A stretch of DNA of 64,000 nucleotides from Flavobacterium sp. Its GTDB lineage: Bacteria > Bacteroidota > Bacteroidia > Flavobacteriales > Flavobacteriaceae. The notes beneath the pieces are model-generated. The model was not told the DNA's origin, did no database searches, and worked only from the letters and a program-made list of their open reading frames with translations. Made by a program: the position numbers and the translations under genes. The stretch lies in assembly GCA_029946065.1 (NCBI GenBank), contig JAQSDU010000020.1, positions 1-64,000 on the forward strand, written 5' to 3'. This document shows, in pieces, positions 24,696 through 34,900 of the stretch. Each line of letters opens with the position of its first letter. Position 1 is the stretch's first letter.

Positions 24696-24863
24696 TTAAC
24701 ATTCTGCACCGGCCATCAGGATATTGTAGATTGTTCTTTCAGATAGGAACAGCATTTCTGTAAGTTCGGTGACGATTACTTTCATTTGTTTGCTCTGGTT
24801 GAGCGTAACATATTTTATAACAAATTCTTTGCGTTTTTCGATAAGTTCTTTACTTCTTCTCAT
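24696..24863 (-). CDS. Small helix-turn-helix protein (55 aa)
   Basis: ATG at 24863, stop at 24696-24698. The sequence MRRSKELIEKRKEFVIKYVT is followed by VTELTEMLFLSERTIYNIL, which has the spacing of a helix-turn-helix with the recognition helix at ERTIYNIL. It is divergent from the XRE/S24 repressor at 25248, an arrangement like the paired regulators of phage switches. The start is preceded by three direct TTAGGGTG repeats. The target is unknown. Confidence 0.5.
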   Translation of the reverse strand: MRRSKELIEKRKEFVIKYVTLNQSKQMKVIVTELTEMLFLSERTIYNILMAGAEC

Positions 24864-24902
24864 TAGGGTGTGATTTAGGGTGTGTTTTCAAATTAGGGTG
24901 AT
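24862..24902. repeat. Three direct TTAGGGTG repeats
   Basis: TTAGGGTG occurs at about 24863, 24874 and 24893, immediately upstream of the small HTH gene. Possible binding sites for that protein or for the divergent repressor. Confidence 0.45.
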
Positions 24903-25132
24903 TTCAGGCGGTCGGAGGCAATATAAATACTGTTCCGATTTTTGCGCAAATAGTTCGGGTTAATGTTTTCGGCCGTGCTTCTTTACACGCACTATTTACG
25001 GTATTTTTTTTAAGCTAAAAAAATTGCGTTTAATTCGTAATCTTTAATAAAAGCAGGCGTTTTAGCAATATTTTGTCGAAAGTTAAAATTTATTTAATAC
25101 ACATTATATAGTATATACTGCAGTATTTTTTA

Positions 25133-25184
25133 TATATTTGCGTAATGATAATTGATTACATTGCAAATATGCGAACATTGTTCG
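25133..25184 (+). promoter_or_regulatory. Repressor promoter with palindromic operator
   Basis: TATATTTG at 25133-25140 fits the -7 box. Downstream, CGAACATTGTTCG at 25172-25184 is a perfect palindrome with 6-bp arms, placed where a bound protein would block transcription. A second palindrome, ATACTGCAGTAT, lies just upstream at about 25115-25126. A near copy of the operator (CGAACATAGTTCG) is inside the gene at 25412-25424. Confidence 0.6.
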
Positions 25185-25247
25185 TTATTTCAAAATAAAA
25201 AAAGAACAAATTTCGTTTTTTTTTAAAATAATTATAAATATTTAATA

Positions 25248-25910
25248 ATGAACTACTTAGAGTTTAAAGAAATCAGGAAAAAGTTAAAAATGAACCAGGC
25301 GGACATTGCAAAATCGATTGGTGTGGGCACCAGAGCAGTTCAGTATTGGGAAAAAGGCGAACGAAAAATTCCTGAAACGACTGCTTTTTTCATGAGTAAT
25401 CTTTTAAAAAACGAACATAGTTCGGGTAATCAAAACGGCAAGCCTGTTGTCTTTTCTGAAATGAAAATCATGCATGTCCCGCTTGTTAACCAATATGCTT
25501 ACGCCGGTTATCTGGTTGGTTTTAATGACGATGAATATACCGAAAGCCTTCCGACGATACCGTTTGCAGATGATGTCGAACACCGTGGCAGTTATGTATG
25601 CTTCGAGGTCAAAGGCGATAGCATGGACAACGGATCTTACGAGAGTTATCTTGAAGGCGACATCTTATTGTGCAGGAATGTGCGGCATGATTTCTGGAAA
25701 AGCAAGCTCCACTACAACAAATGGGATTTTGTAATCGTCCATAAAGAAAAAGGCATACTCGTAAAGCGTATTGTCAACCATGATGTTGAAAACGGAAATA
25801 TCACACTTCATTCTCTCAATGAATATTACAGTGATTTCGTGATAAACCTTGAGGATGTGTCGCAGTTGTTCAACATCGTGAGTACACGCCGTAAAAACAA
25901 TAGACGTTGA
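25248..25910 (+). CDS. XRE-S24 family repressor with self-cleavage signature (LexA/CI-like)
   Basis: A 220-aa protein. Residues 4-55 are an XRE helix-turn-helix (MNQADIAKSIGVGTRAVQYW); residues 75-215 are an S24 peptidase domain with Ala86-Gly87 as likely cleavage site, Ser125 in GDSMDNG and Lys173 in ILVKRIV as the catalytic pair. Such proteins repress a promoter until DNA damage activates RecA-stimulated self-cleavage, or they sense another stimulus. Palindromic operators lie in its own promoter and inside the gene. It sits between the CIS accessory genes and the PKD-Hint gene. It is a candidate master switch, but the regulon sites elsewhere do not resemble its operator. Confidence 0.8.
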   Translation: MNYLEFKEIRKKLKMNQADIAKSIGVGTRAVQYWEKGERKIPETTAFFMSNLLKNEHSSGNQNGKPVVFSEMKIMHVPLVNQYAYAGYLVGFNDDEYTESLPTIPFADDVEHRGSYVCFEVKGDSMDNGSYESYLEGDILLCRNVRHDFWKSKLHYNKWDFVIVHKEKGILVKRIVNHDVENGNITLHSLNEYYSDFVINLEDVSQLFNIVSTRRKNNRR

Positions 25911-25929
25911 TAAGCCTGTAGTTGAATAG

Positions 25930-25954
25930 CCTGGCGAAAGTAAGTTTCGCCAGG
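25930..25954 (+). terminator. Hairpin after the repressor gene
   Basis: CCTGGCGAAA-GTAAG-TTTCGCCAGG is a perfect 10-bp stem 20 nt past the stop codon. The following ATTTCC is a poor T tract, so termination strength is uncertain. It also lies just past the stop of the convergent gene at 25982. Confidence 0.6.
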
Positions 25955-25981
25955 ATTTCCGTGAATCATAAAGTCGCGAAA

Positions 25982-27289
25982 CTATTCAAGAGAGGTATTT
26001 GGCGATAACTGCTCAATCAATTTATTATGTACGAGGTATCCGTTGGCATAAAAATCGTGGGTGCCATCTACGGCAAAATTGTAAACTTGGCAGGTAACTG
26101 TTATAAAATCCTCATTGTCTAAAACAACCAGTTCTCCATTTTCCTTGACAAGAACATCGCCTTGTCTTAGCAGGTTTACCTCGATTGACGGAACAATTTC
26201 CCTGGTTTTTTCAGGGTTGAATGATTTCCATCCTTCTGTTGTCATGATTGGGTGTGTCTCGGTAACGAAATAATCACTGTTATTAAGCCTGTACTTCCTT
26301 GCTTCAGATTCATAGGTGATGACATTAGTAACGGTCACACTGCCTTTAGAACCTTTGAGGCTGTCTCCGGCCTGTATGGTCTCAATATCAGAAAGCGTTC
26401 CGTCGGCCATTCTTACCGGAGTACCGGCCATAAATGAACCGCCTCCACCGCCACCGGTATTGGTGCTTGGGAGATAAAAACTTAACGGCACAATATTGGT
26501 CGCAAAGTTATTGCCGTCTGCAGCGATAAGGCGCACTTTTACCGTATTGTTTGTGCTGAGCTGCGAACGGTAATAGGTCTTGCTATTTACAAAAGAAGGA
26601 ACTTTTGAGCCATTCATATCAAATTCATATTTTAAATTTCCAACCCCACTCGGATTAAGCGTTGCGGCTGTAATGGTTACTTGTGAGGTCTGAGCAGAAA
26701 GACTTGTCGGTGTTATGGTAAGCCCTGTGATATGCGCTGGGGTTGTTTGTAACTGACTAACGGTTACCAAAACGTCGTCATAATCTGAAGCATAGTTAAT
26801 GTCGGAAACAGTAAGCCTGAATGTAGCATTGGTGCTGAGGCCAGTGACCTCGGTTGTTACAGCGTTTGGGCTGACAATCGAAGCGCCTTGAATTACTTGT
26901 TGCCCGGGAGCGAAACTCCATAAATAGGTAAGCCCGTTGCCGTCTGGATCTGAACTCGCAGCACCATTTAAGATTACAGGATTATTGGCCGTCACGGTCA
27001 GATTTGGTCCGGCATTGGCTACAGGAGGCCTGTTGCCGCCACAATCGCCGATTAAAAAAGTTGTTGGCGCTGATTCAATAGTAAGCCCCTCTTGGTTGAC
27101 CAGCCTTATTTTTAACTCATAAGTCCCGGCAATTGTTATCAATGGAAGCATCAGTACATCTTGCGGTGAAGCCGGAGGTGTTATACTGTAAGTATTTGTG
27201 GTCTGTAAAGTGGTATGTTTACAGATTGCTTGTGCAGTGCTTATTGGCGAGGTCGAGGTATAATCTACCCGAATTGAAATTGTACACAT
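25982..27289 (-). CDS. PKD-Hint protein of the CIS locus
   Basis: A 435-aa protein. Residues 88-178 are a PKD/Ig-like domain (NRPPVANAGPNLTV, SSDPDGNGLTYLWSF), 185-275 a second beta-rich domain. A Gly linker leads to a Hint (hedgehog/intein) domain at 285-422: SFMAGTPVRMADG, TETHPIMT (block B His346), and the terminal VHN. The usual first Cys of the Hint fold is Ser285, which can still support an acyl shift. Only 13 residues follow the HN, so no toxin is attached. No signal peptide is present. It may be a particle surface protein that self-processes, or an effector scaffold that lost its cargo. Confidence 0.72.
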   Translation of the reverse strand: MCTISIRVDYTSTSPISTAQAICKHTTLQTTNTYSITPPASPQDVLMLPLITIAGTYELKIRLVNQEGLTIESAPTTFLIGDCGGNRPPVANAGPNLTVTANNPVILNGAASSDPDGNGLTYLWSFAPGQQVIQGASIVSPNAVTTEVTGLSTNATFRLTVSDINYASDYDDVLVTVSQLQTTPAHITGLTITPTSLSAQTSQVTITAATLNPSGVGNLKYEFDMNGSKVPSFVNSKTYYRSQLSTNNTVKVRLIAADGNNFATNIVPLSFYLPSTNTGGGGGGSFMAGTPVRMADGTLSDIETIQAGDSLKGSKGSVTVTNVITYESEARKYRLNNSDYFVTETHPIMTTEGWKSFNPEKTREIVPSIEVNLLRQGDVLVKENGELVVLDNEDFITVTCQVYNFAVDGTHDFYANGYLVHNKLIEQLSPNTSLE

Positions 27290-27352
27290 TATGATATTTT
27301 TTTAATAGTTTTTTATATTTTCTTCCGCAGTCGCTGGCGGGTGAGATTGTCT

Positions 27353-27691
27353 TTAGATGCTTAACATCCTGTCTATTATTCTTTTATTGTCGTGAACCAC
27401 AATGAACTTGTGAAAATTAAGCAACAGTTCTTCGTCATTAAAAAACGCCTTGAACTTTGATAAACCTTTGCTGATGTACAGTCCTTGTTCAAGTGTCAGC
27501 AGTTCGTTGTACTTTACAGAAGCGGTGTCCTGGCTCAGGCTGTTTGCCACGGGCCAGACGATATCGCCCATGTCGTCAGAAACAACATCTGTCATTATCA
27601 CATCGACCGTTTCCGGCGGCATATTTCTTAATAAGTAATTTGTAAAATAATAGAACTTAATGTCCTTTTTTAAGATGACTACTGTTTCCAT
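27353..27691 (-). CDS. Unknown 112-aa protein in glycosyltransferase operon
   Basis: METVVILKKDIKFYYFTNYL... No family is recognised; soluble, mixed alpha/beta. Its start overlaps the end of the upstream glycosyltransferase-like gene by 13 bp, so the two are translationally coupled and probably function together, for example as a partner or acceptor. Last gene of the three-gene set. Confidence 0.5.
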   Translation of the reverse strand: METVVILKKDIKFYYFTNYLLRNMPPETVDVIMTDVVSDDMGDIVWPVANSLSQDTASVKYNELLTLEQGLYISKGLSKFKAFFNDEELLLNFHKFIVVHDNKRIIDRMLSI

Positions 27692-28611
27692 AAGTTTCCT
27701 TTTAATAGTTTATTAACCTCTTCAGGGTACAGATAATACATTTCCAGAAAACCCCGCTGCGGTAAAAAGGATAATTCATGATTGTCTTTCATGTACATAT
27801 AACCCATCAGATGCAGGTATTTTTCATGCCTCCAGTTGAAATACCATTTTCGGCCGATGGTCTGAAAGTCGATGTTCCTGATTTTTCCTCTGCTATAAGT
27901 TCCCCATGCCAGCGGATAATCAGCAAGCCTGTCAGGCGCAAATTCTACGACATTGATCTTATCTCTGTTACACAAATACCACAAAAGTCCTTCTTCCAGT
28001 ACCAGACACACATCGTTCATGGCGGTCGAGTGGATAGATTTTCTGGTGCTGCTCTGCATGTTATTCAGGATTTCGATGTTCCGCGCCGAGTATTCAAGAG
28101 CGGTGCTGTAGTAAAGGTCTCTGACTTTAGAATCTTTTGTAAAACCGAATACGCCCGGGTTGTAATTTTGCCGTATGTCATCAATATATTCAGGAAATAC
28201 CCATTCGTAATGCCTGATTTTGTTGAAATAATTGGCACGTAGAGAATTTCCTTCGCAGTTCTGAACAATTGTATCCTCAAAAGGCGGGATTTTCCTGAAC
28301 AAAAGCACGTCGTTATCGAAGTGTACATAAGTTTTTCCAATAAATACTTCTATCGAATACAGCTTATAAATGCTCATCTTTACGGGCCTTATGTATGGAT
28401 AATCATCCAGCGAGGTCAATATCTCATCATACGGAAAATTTTGGGTATATTCTTTACCTTTTGTATCCGTAATCAGGTAAAACTTATCGCCGCGCGACAT
28501 TTGCTTTTTGATGCTTACCGCGCTCAAGTATTGAAGTGCCAGCATTTCATCAATCTTCTCAGGGCTTAGTTTTTCCAATAAATCTGTAGCAAAAGTTTGG
28601 CTATATATCAT
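27679..28611 (-). CDS. Glycosyltransferase-like protein (DUF6734-like), second gene
   Basis: A 310-aa protein from MIYSQTFATDLLEKL. This start gives an 11-bp overlap with the upstream gene, whereas the longer frame from 28716 would overlap by 116 bp. It contains VHFDNDVLLFRKI, a DxD-type motif of GT-A glycosyltransferases, and NPGVFGFTKDSKVRDLYY, the same kind of segment as in its upstream neighbour. It lacks membrane segments. Possible roles are glycosylation of particle components or a toxin-like modifying enzyme; the sequence does not decide. Confidence 0.6.
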   Translation of the reverse strand: MIYSQTFATDLLEKLSPEKIDEMLALQYLSAVSIKKQMSRGDKFYLITDTKGKEYTQNFPYDEILTSLDDYPYIRPVKMSIYKLYSIEVFIGKTYVHFDNDVLLFRKIPPFEDTIVQNCEGNSLRANYFNKIRHYEWVFPEYIDDIRQNYNPGVFGFTKDSKVRDLYYSTALEYSARNIEILNNMQSSTRKSIHSTAMNDVCLVLEEGLLWYLCNRDKINVVEFAPDRLADYPLAWGTYSRGKIRNIDFQTIGRKWYFNWRHEKYLHLMGYMYMKDNHELSFLPQRGFLEMYYLYPEEVNKLLKGNLWKQ

Positions 28612-29407
28612 CTTGCAGTTGTTTTGTTCGTTGTAATACCAATGACTGAAATTCGTCCGAATATTTATACTGTCCGATTGCATGCACAAAACCATATTCT
28701 TCACAAACCTGATCAATATCGTCGTCCTGATTGATTATAAATTTGGCGTTCTTATTGAGCCTTTCCGTAAGTACCGGCAATGAATACTGCTCTGCGATAA
28801 GCATACGCTCGTAATGCCTATATTCATATCGGTAATAATCTTTTAGCTTAAAGGTATTCTTGTATAGGTCTACCAATGCTTTGGACAATTTAACGTATTC
28901 ACTGAAGAGTTCTGCATCCTTAAAACCTATTACGCCGCAATTGTAGGAGTGGCGAACGGGTGATTGTATTAGCTTCGAGACGCTGTTGACAAGCTCGACC
29001 TGATGCCTGTAATTCCTGTTGTAATTTTCTAAAGCTTCAGGCATTTGGGTAAGTACATCATAATCTTGCTCGAATATTTCTTTTATACGGCTTGATTTTA
29101 AGAATACGTCGCCATCGATATGAATGCTGCCAAGGTCTTCAAGTTCGAGGGCGCGTATTTTACTCATCGCCCAAAAATCTTTATCGGCTTCTTTAAAATC
29201 GTTCAGACTCAGTTCAATCCTGTCGTAACCTACGTCCTTAAGCAATTCATATCCAGTGTCATCGGTATGAAGTACGACCTCATAACCAAGCCTCTTGGCA
29301 TAAAGGAAGGACAGTTTGAATAAGTTATAACTTCTGGTAAATTGCTCGCTGATTCCCCATCTTTCTCTTAACAAGGGTAGCGACCATAACGAATGGATGA
29401 TTTTCAT
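28601..29407 (-). CDS. Glycosyltransferase-like protein (DUF6734-like), first gene
   Basis: A 268-aa protein with N-terminus MKIIHSLWSLPLLRERWG, typical of the Bacteroidota DUF6734 group, and SIHIDGDVFLKSS, a DxD motif for metal and nucleotide-sugar binding. NCGVIGFKDAELFSEYVKLS follows as in GT-A enzymes. It is separated from the upstream CIS gene by 110 bp containing a CCAATGAG/CCCATTGG hairpin, so it may have its own promoter. It heads a chain of three overlapping genes. Confidence 0.65.
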   Translation of the reverse strand: MKIIHSLWSLPLLRERWGISEQFTRSYNLFKLSFLYAKRLGYEVVLHTDDTGYELLKDVGYDRIELSLNDFKEADKDFWAMSKIRALELEDLGSIHIDGDVFLKSSRIKEIFEQDYDVLTQMPEALENYNRNYRHQVELVNSVSKLIQSPVRHSYNCGVIGFKDAELFSEYVKLSKALVDLYKNTFKLKDYYRYEYRHYERMLIAEQYSLPVLTERLNKNAKFIINQDDDIDQVCEEYGFVHAIGQYKYSDEFQSLVLQRTKQLQDDI

Positions 29408-29439
29408 ATTTTTATATTAATAGGAATAAGTTAGCAACC

Positions 29440-29490
29440 GAGCCCGTACCAATGAGTTTTTGAGGCCCATTGGCTTTTGTTCGCGCTATC
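29440..29490 (-). terminator. Possible hairpin between CIS core operon and glycosyltransferase genes
   Basis: ACCAATGAG-TTTTTGAGG-CCCATTGGCT forms a short stem 30-60 nt past the stop at 29518. The T tract is weak, so read-through into the glycosyltransferase genes is possible. Confidence 0.35.
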
Positions 29491-29517
29491 ATGAAACAGT
29501 TTTGCTTATGATTAAAT

Positions 29518-31824
29518 TTAAAGTGCCCCGATTATCGAACCGCCTTTATAGTAATAAGGTGTGGCAGGAGCACTGCAACAGCTTCCTTTAGGGAATGTAA
29601 TGCTGTTTATTGTAAATGTAGATGGATACCAATTATTCAAAGGGATACTTTGAGAACAGCCATTTCCTGAGACCAGTACTTTTATTGCGGGTATGCTGGT
29701 CGGTGAAAGGTTGTAGAAGGTATAAGTTACATTTCCGTAAAAATCAGGGTTTGCCACTACATAATTTCCGTTGCCGAGGAAATCCCAGCTGTAATCATAA
29801 TCCATGAAGTTCGGGCCTGAAACTGTAAAGTTTACAACTGTAGCATTCGACCCGCCTTCAGGGTAGTTGATGCTGCCCAGCGCGATATCTACATCTGCCT
29901 GTGTTACTACTTTGACCGCAAAATTAACTTCCTTATTGTTTACCAGGAACTTGATTTCCTGACCGTGCAGCGACTTGTCTACTTTTGCAGGATTGAAGAA
30001 GTACTGGCCGTTAACCGATTCTATACTTGCACTGGCTACCGTCGAGGTCACTACGCCATTCATAGGCCATACCGTAAATGGCAGGCGTGACGCGTTAGCA
30101 CAAACAGTATTTGCCGGAAGGCTTAGCTTAACTTGTTCTTTCGGCGTACAGCAGATATAGGGTAATGAAAAATCTGCAATTACTTGCTGTTCCCTCTCTG
30201 ATTTAAAAAGCATTACAAACGTGCCGTTTTTAGGAACACCTCCGGTGTGCTCCAGGCCTGGATGTTTTTCAAGGTATTCTTTTAAATAAGCCTTGGATAA
30301 ATCCTTATTGTCGTTCAGGTTTTCTATTGAAACGGCCATCACATCAAATGACAGGTTTTTTTGGTTCTTTAATGCCTTAATCGACTGTAGCGCCGCCGGA
30401 TAATTCATACCCTGATGTCCTTCGATATTGAAAAACGATTTTTTATCGAGATTGTATTCCAAAGGATGCTGAGTAAATTCTATAGCCGGTAACAAATCAG
30501 AACTGTCAAAAGCCATATTGGTGTTGGATGCCCTATTGCTCGTTTTTTGAAAATTCCAAAGATTGACAAGATCTTCGGTTTCATAATAAAATGGAATGGC
30601 CCTGTTGCTAAGCGCAGTCATTTCACGAGATGGCGTAATCTTAACCTCTCCGTAGGGTAGTGACTTTATAACGAAATTTTGTACTTGTTGGTTAAAGCGC
30701 TGTAGCAGGAATTTGATTTTAGAGATTATTTTTTCATCATCCAAAACAGGCGAGTTGTAAAACTGATGCCTTGTATAATCAGGATTTTTGGTAGCTGTTA
30801 ATGTCCCAAGCATGATATGTTTGGGGAATGACAGAAAATCAGGAAGCGATTTTGCAAAAGACTTCGGCAGCAGGGCCATAATTTCCGCATACGTATCGGT
30901 TAAATCTTTCATTACATCATAACTGTACTGAAAGCCGTAACCACCGTCTAAAACCTGTCTCATCCTAGTGCGGAAAGGGGTATTGCTGACGGTAGGGATG
31001 CCAAAAAACGTAGCAATAAGTTTGACTTGTTTAAACAAATCGTTATAATAATCATTGTCATCTGCGGTAGTTTTATAGGCCGCTTTCATGCTGTCTACTA
31101 TCGATGTGCTGCTGCTTAAGCTCGGCTTTAAAGTGACGCGTTTGATTTTCTGCTCAACGAGATTATTGTTGATCAAAGGATGTGCATAAAGATTGTCCGT
31201 TTCAAGGAGTTGGTCTATGCCGTCGGTGTCGGTAAGCAATACCTTAAGGTTGCGTACCTGCAAAATCCCAAAGTTATCGCAATCTACACCCCTGCATGGT
31301 TTTATCTCTTTTTCGTAACTTTCAAGATACAGCAAAAGGCTTTTATCTTCTAAGGAACCGAGGTTGCTTATAGGCTGAAAACCTGGTTTGGCTTCGTTGG
31401 CAGTTGCCAGTTCCCAAGTATTAATCTGGGTTGACCCGGAAAAAAATGCAGGGTATTTCGCCTTCGAGTCGTCATAAACTTTAAAATGTGTATAGAGTTT
31501 GCTGTCTATATCAATGGTTTTTAGATCGCTTGCATATAAATCAGCGCCAGGTTTGCTGGTGTTGTTCAGCGTAAGCAAATCGCCGTCTGTAGTGATGGCA
31601 ATGCCCTGCGAAAGCGATATGCCACGGAGTTTGGTGTTTGTCGTATCGGTATAGAACAGTTGATGTTCAAAACCGCATACATTCCCTACGCCTTGCAGTA
31701 ATACTCTGGAGAGGCGATCCTGATCCTCAAAGAAATCCAGAAAATCATTAAATTGGGGGTCTTTTATATATTGGCCTTTTTTGAATTTCTGGTACCGGGT
31801 TGTTATTCTACTCAATTGATTCAT
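29518..31824 (-). CDS. Large CIS protein, candidate fibre or baseplate-periphery component (768 aa)
   Basis: Paralogue of the upstream 1045-aa protein: both begin TTRYQKF or TTQYRKF, followed by F-DFFEDQDRLSR, then a GxxCGF motif and SQGIAITTDGDLLTL. A central region with FPKHIMLGTL and RHQFYNSPVLDD is also shared. The C-terminal third is Ig/PKD-like (VSGPNFMDYDYSWDFLGNGN). It lacks the von Willebrand A domain of its neighbour. Last gene of the core operon, following the baseplate genes, where fibre genes lie in related loci. Confidence 0.6.
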   Translation of the reverse strand: MNQLSRITTRYQKFKKGQYIKDPQFNDFLDFFEDQDRLSRVLLQGVGNVCGFEHQLFYTDTTNTKLRGISLSQGIAITTDGDLLTLNNTSKPGADLYASDLKTIDIDSKLYTHFKVYDDSKAKYPAFFSGSTQINTWELATANEAKPGFQPISNLGSLEDKSLLLYLESYEKEIKPCRGVDCDNFGILQVRNLKVLLTDTDGIDQLLETDNLYAHPLINNNLVEQKIKRVTLKPSLSSSTSIVDSMKAAYKTTADDNDYYNDLFKQVKLIATFFGIPTVSNTPFRTRMRQVLDGGYGFQYSYDVMKDLTDTYAEIMALLPKSFAKSLPDFLSFPKHIMLGTLTATKNPDYTRHQFYNSPVLDDEKIISKIKFLLQRFNQQVQNFVIKSLPYGEVKITPSREMTALSNRAIPFYYETEDLVNLWNFQKTSNRASNTNMAFDSSDLLPAIEFTQHPLEYNLDKKSFFNIEGHQGMNYPAALQSIKALKNQKNLSFDVMAVSIENLNDNKDLSKAYLKEYLEKHPGLEHTGGVPKNGTFVMLFKSEREQQVIADFSLPYICCTPKEQVKLSLPANTVCANASRLPFTVWPMNGVVTSTVASASIESVNGQYFFNPAKVDKSLHGQEIKFLVNNKEVNFAVKVVTQADVDIALGSINYPEGGSNATVVNFTVSGPNFMDYDYSWDFLGNGNYVVANPDFYGNVTYTFYNLSPTSIPAIKVLVSGNGCSQSIPLNNWYPSTFTINSITFPKGSCCSAPATPYYYKGGSIIGAL

Positions 31825-31908
31825 TGTAATTCATTTTTTTTAATGATTTATTTAGGAGATTTAATCGCTCCCCGTCAAGGCTATGCCGTCAGGGGAGAGA
31901 TTTTATAA

Positions 31909-34900
31909 TTAAGGAATGTTATATCCTAAACTTTGAAGTGCCAATACAATTTTGTCCAGGTAATAATTTGGTGTAGTTGTATTACCGTCGTCAAGATTAT
32001 ACCTGAAGATTACCTCATTTCTGTCGCTTAGTCCGTGAACACTGTTGTAATTACCGGTTCCGTTTTCAACGGCTTTCAGGAAGTTTGCATATACCTCGTC
32101 TCCCTGCACCTGGAATACCACACCTCTGTAGTAATTAGGATTGTTGGTGCCGAATTTGTTTGCCAGTCTTGCCCTGAACGCAGCGATATCTGCATTAAAC
32201 GAGGCAGTTGGCGTGGTAAAGTTGCGATTGTGGTAAACACTGTCTGCCTCATCCTGGAACACCAACGCAATGACATTTCCTGTAGGCGTGTCGCCTAGGA
32301 GGTTCAGTACGTTAAATGTCCTTTCATCCGTGTAACTGATAACCTGTACATTAGCATTATAAGCCTGTTCATCATTTCCGTATAATGGAAGGAGCCTGCT
32401 TTTCAGGGTATTGCTTTTCATTACTTGTAACGGTGCGAGTGTCGTTGCCATAGAACCGGAAGCATCAAAATAAATACGGATTTTCGTGTTCTTGTTGATG
32501 ATTAATTTTAATGTAATCGGCGGAACAGTATACTGCGTGCTGCAGCCATTAGCATTGGTTACGGTGAGTACCGGAGTATAAACATCTTCTTCGCCTGCGA
32601 CCAGATTGTATATGTGGGTTACCACAGTATCGGTGCCTGTCGAGGTCTTACCATCGTCAAAATTCCAGTAGTACGTAAGGTCATTAAGATCTGCAGGGCT
32701 GTTGCCGGTAACGGTAAACTCGATGGTGGCCGTTGGGTGTGTCGTGTCTTCACCATAAACCACTTCGCCAACTGATATATTTACGTTTGGCTGTGTATGT
32801 ACCGTTATTTTGCTGTCTACAGGATCGTCATTAACCGTAAAGTTAATGGCTTGGCCATGATAGTTTGCAGGAACCGCACCAGGGTTGAAGAGGTTTTGCC
32901 CTCCGCTTTGCCTGATGGCGCCGGTGATAGCTGTTCCATTTACGAATGCTTTTACTTCACCATCAAGAGGAATGATTGTCATTGGTATTTCCGCATCGTT
33001 TTCACATAAATGGCTTGCAGGCAATACCAGGAACACCGGATCTTTCTTAGAACAGCACAAGTATGGCAATGAGAAATCTGCGATAACTTTATTGTCTTGT
33101 TCTGATACGTAGAATAGCAAAAGTGACCCGCCTCTTCGAACGCCGCCCAAGTGCTCGATGCCTTTTATGCGGTCAATGAAATCGCTTAAAAGTTCGCTTA
33201 CTACATCATCTTCTTTGGCGCTTTGTTTTAATACTGAAACACCCGTCTCAGATGCCGCATAGGATACTCCGTTGAGCAATCTTAACTGGTTGTCCAAATC
33301 AGAAATAACCTGCAAGGTTTCGCCCGAAGCGGACTGTTTGCTGATATCGCTTGAAATGCCGAGTAGTTGTTCCCTGAGTTTCTTTATGGAAACTACCGTT
33401 TCTGCCGGACTTGAGGTCGTTGGTGTTGTACCGCCGTTTACGCCGGATTTATCTAACACAATAGCAAATACGTCGAAATCCAGATTAAATTGCGCCCTAA
33501 GGTCGTTGTAGTTTTGCAACGCCGTTTTATAAGGCAATCCGATATGTCCTTCAGTCAGATAAAAATTAAAATCATTAAGGTTATATAGCAACGGGTTCTG
33601 AACGAAAGGCACATTGGCTAAATTGGCTTTATGGTAGCTCAGATTATAGCCGGATCTGCCTGATTTTGTTTTTATGTAATTCCATTTTTGCAGTAATGTG
33701 GCGTTCACATCATAATAAAAAGGAATTGCGCCCTGCCCGAGGTGCTCTCCCATAACGGATGGCGTAACCACTATTGGTCCTGTAAAGGTTCGAAACCCTT
33801 TAACTTTTTGGATAAATCTGTTAATAAGCGAAACAGCCATTTCATAATTATCATCGTCTGTGGTGTTTGCGGGCGAATTGTAAAAATCATGACGGAAACC
33901 GTTGTCATCTCCAACCCCGGATGTTGTTCCTACCTTGCCGAGCAAAATGTGTTTCGGAAAAGAATTGATTTTAGGACAGCATTCTGCCTTAAGGCTGAAG
34001 ATCAATTCTTTTATCTCATTATAAGTATCGACAAGGTCTTTTAAGAAATCGTAGCGGTACTGGAAATCGGTGGCATTTGTAGGCATCGGATTCAGTATTG
34101 AATTTAATTTCGTACCTAGCGAACCATATCCCGGATACGTTGCCGTTATTCCGAATTTTGTAGTGATTTTTGTAAATCCGGTACTTAAATTGCTAACAGC
34201 GTTGTTATCAGTAACTGCATTCTGAAAACTTGTTTTTAATTTGCCCGCCGTGTTGATAGTAGCATCGGGTATTACCCTTTTAACTTCGATGTCAGGCAAT
34301 TGCAAGGTTTCATAACCTTTATGAAATTGATAAATGCTGTCTTGTTCAGCCATGCGTTCTGCATCGGCGGTAGTTGCCATAAGTACCATCAGGTTAGCTA
34401 CCTGTTCGGCGCCCTGGCTGAGGCAATCGGCGTCCTGGCAAGGCGATCCTTCGTTAGAATAGGTGTCCAGGTATAAAATCAGCGTTTTATCGCCTAATTC
34501 ATCATAATCTATTTGTAGCATGCCTGAATCTTCGCCATCTTCAACGTCTTCCATCAACAAATCGTATTGATCTTGAGTAAGGAGCTCAACAATTGGATAT
34601 TGGGCGTTCGTGAAAAATGAATATTCACGCGGATTATTAAATTTTCTGTAATACCTGTATTTTTCAGAAGGGAAATTTACTACTACTTCTAAATCCTCGC
34701 CAACCGGACGGCGTAAGGTTATCAAATCGCCATCTGTCGTAATGGCAACACCCTGGGTAATGCTGACAGAGTCGAAATTATCCTGTTGGGGCAGTTCAGC
34801 TATTATATCTTCGTCAACTGTAGCCTTTCCAAGCGCCGCAGCTTTCTTGATTGGAGCCAACACCGCCGCCGCCGATGACGTTTTAAAACCGCAAGCGAGT

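Noticed and set aside
25915..25930. CTGTAGTTGAATAG resembling the regulon dyad
   Set aside because: It lies between a stop codon and a hairpin, lacks the GCAG half and has no correctly spaced box.
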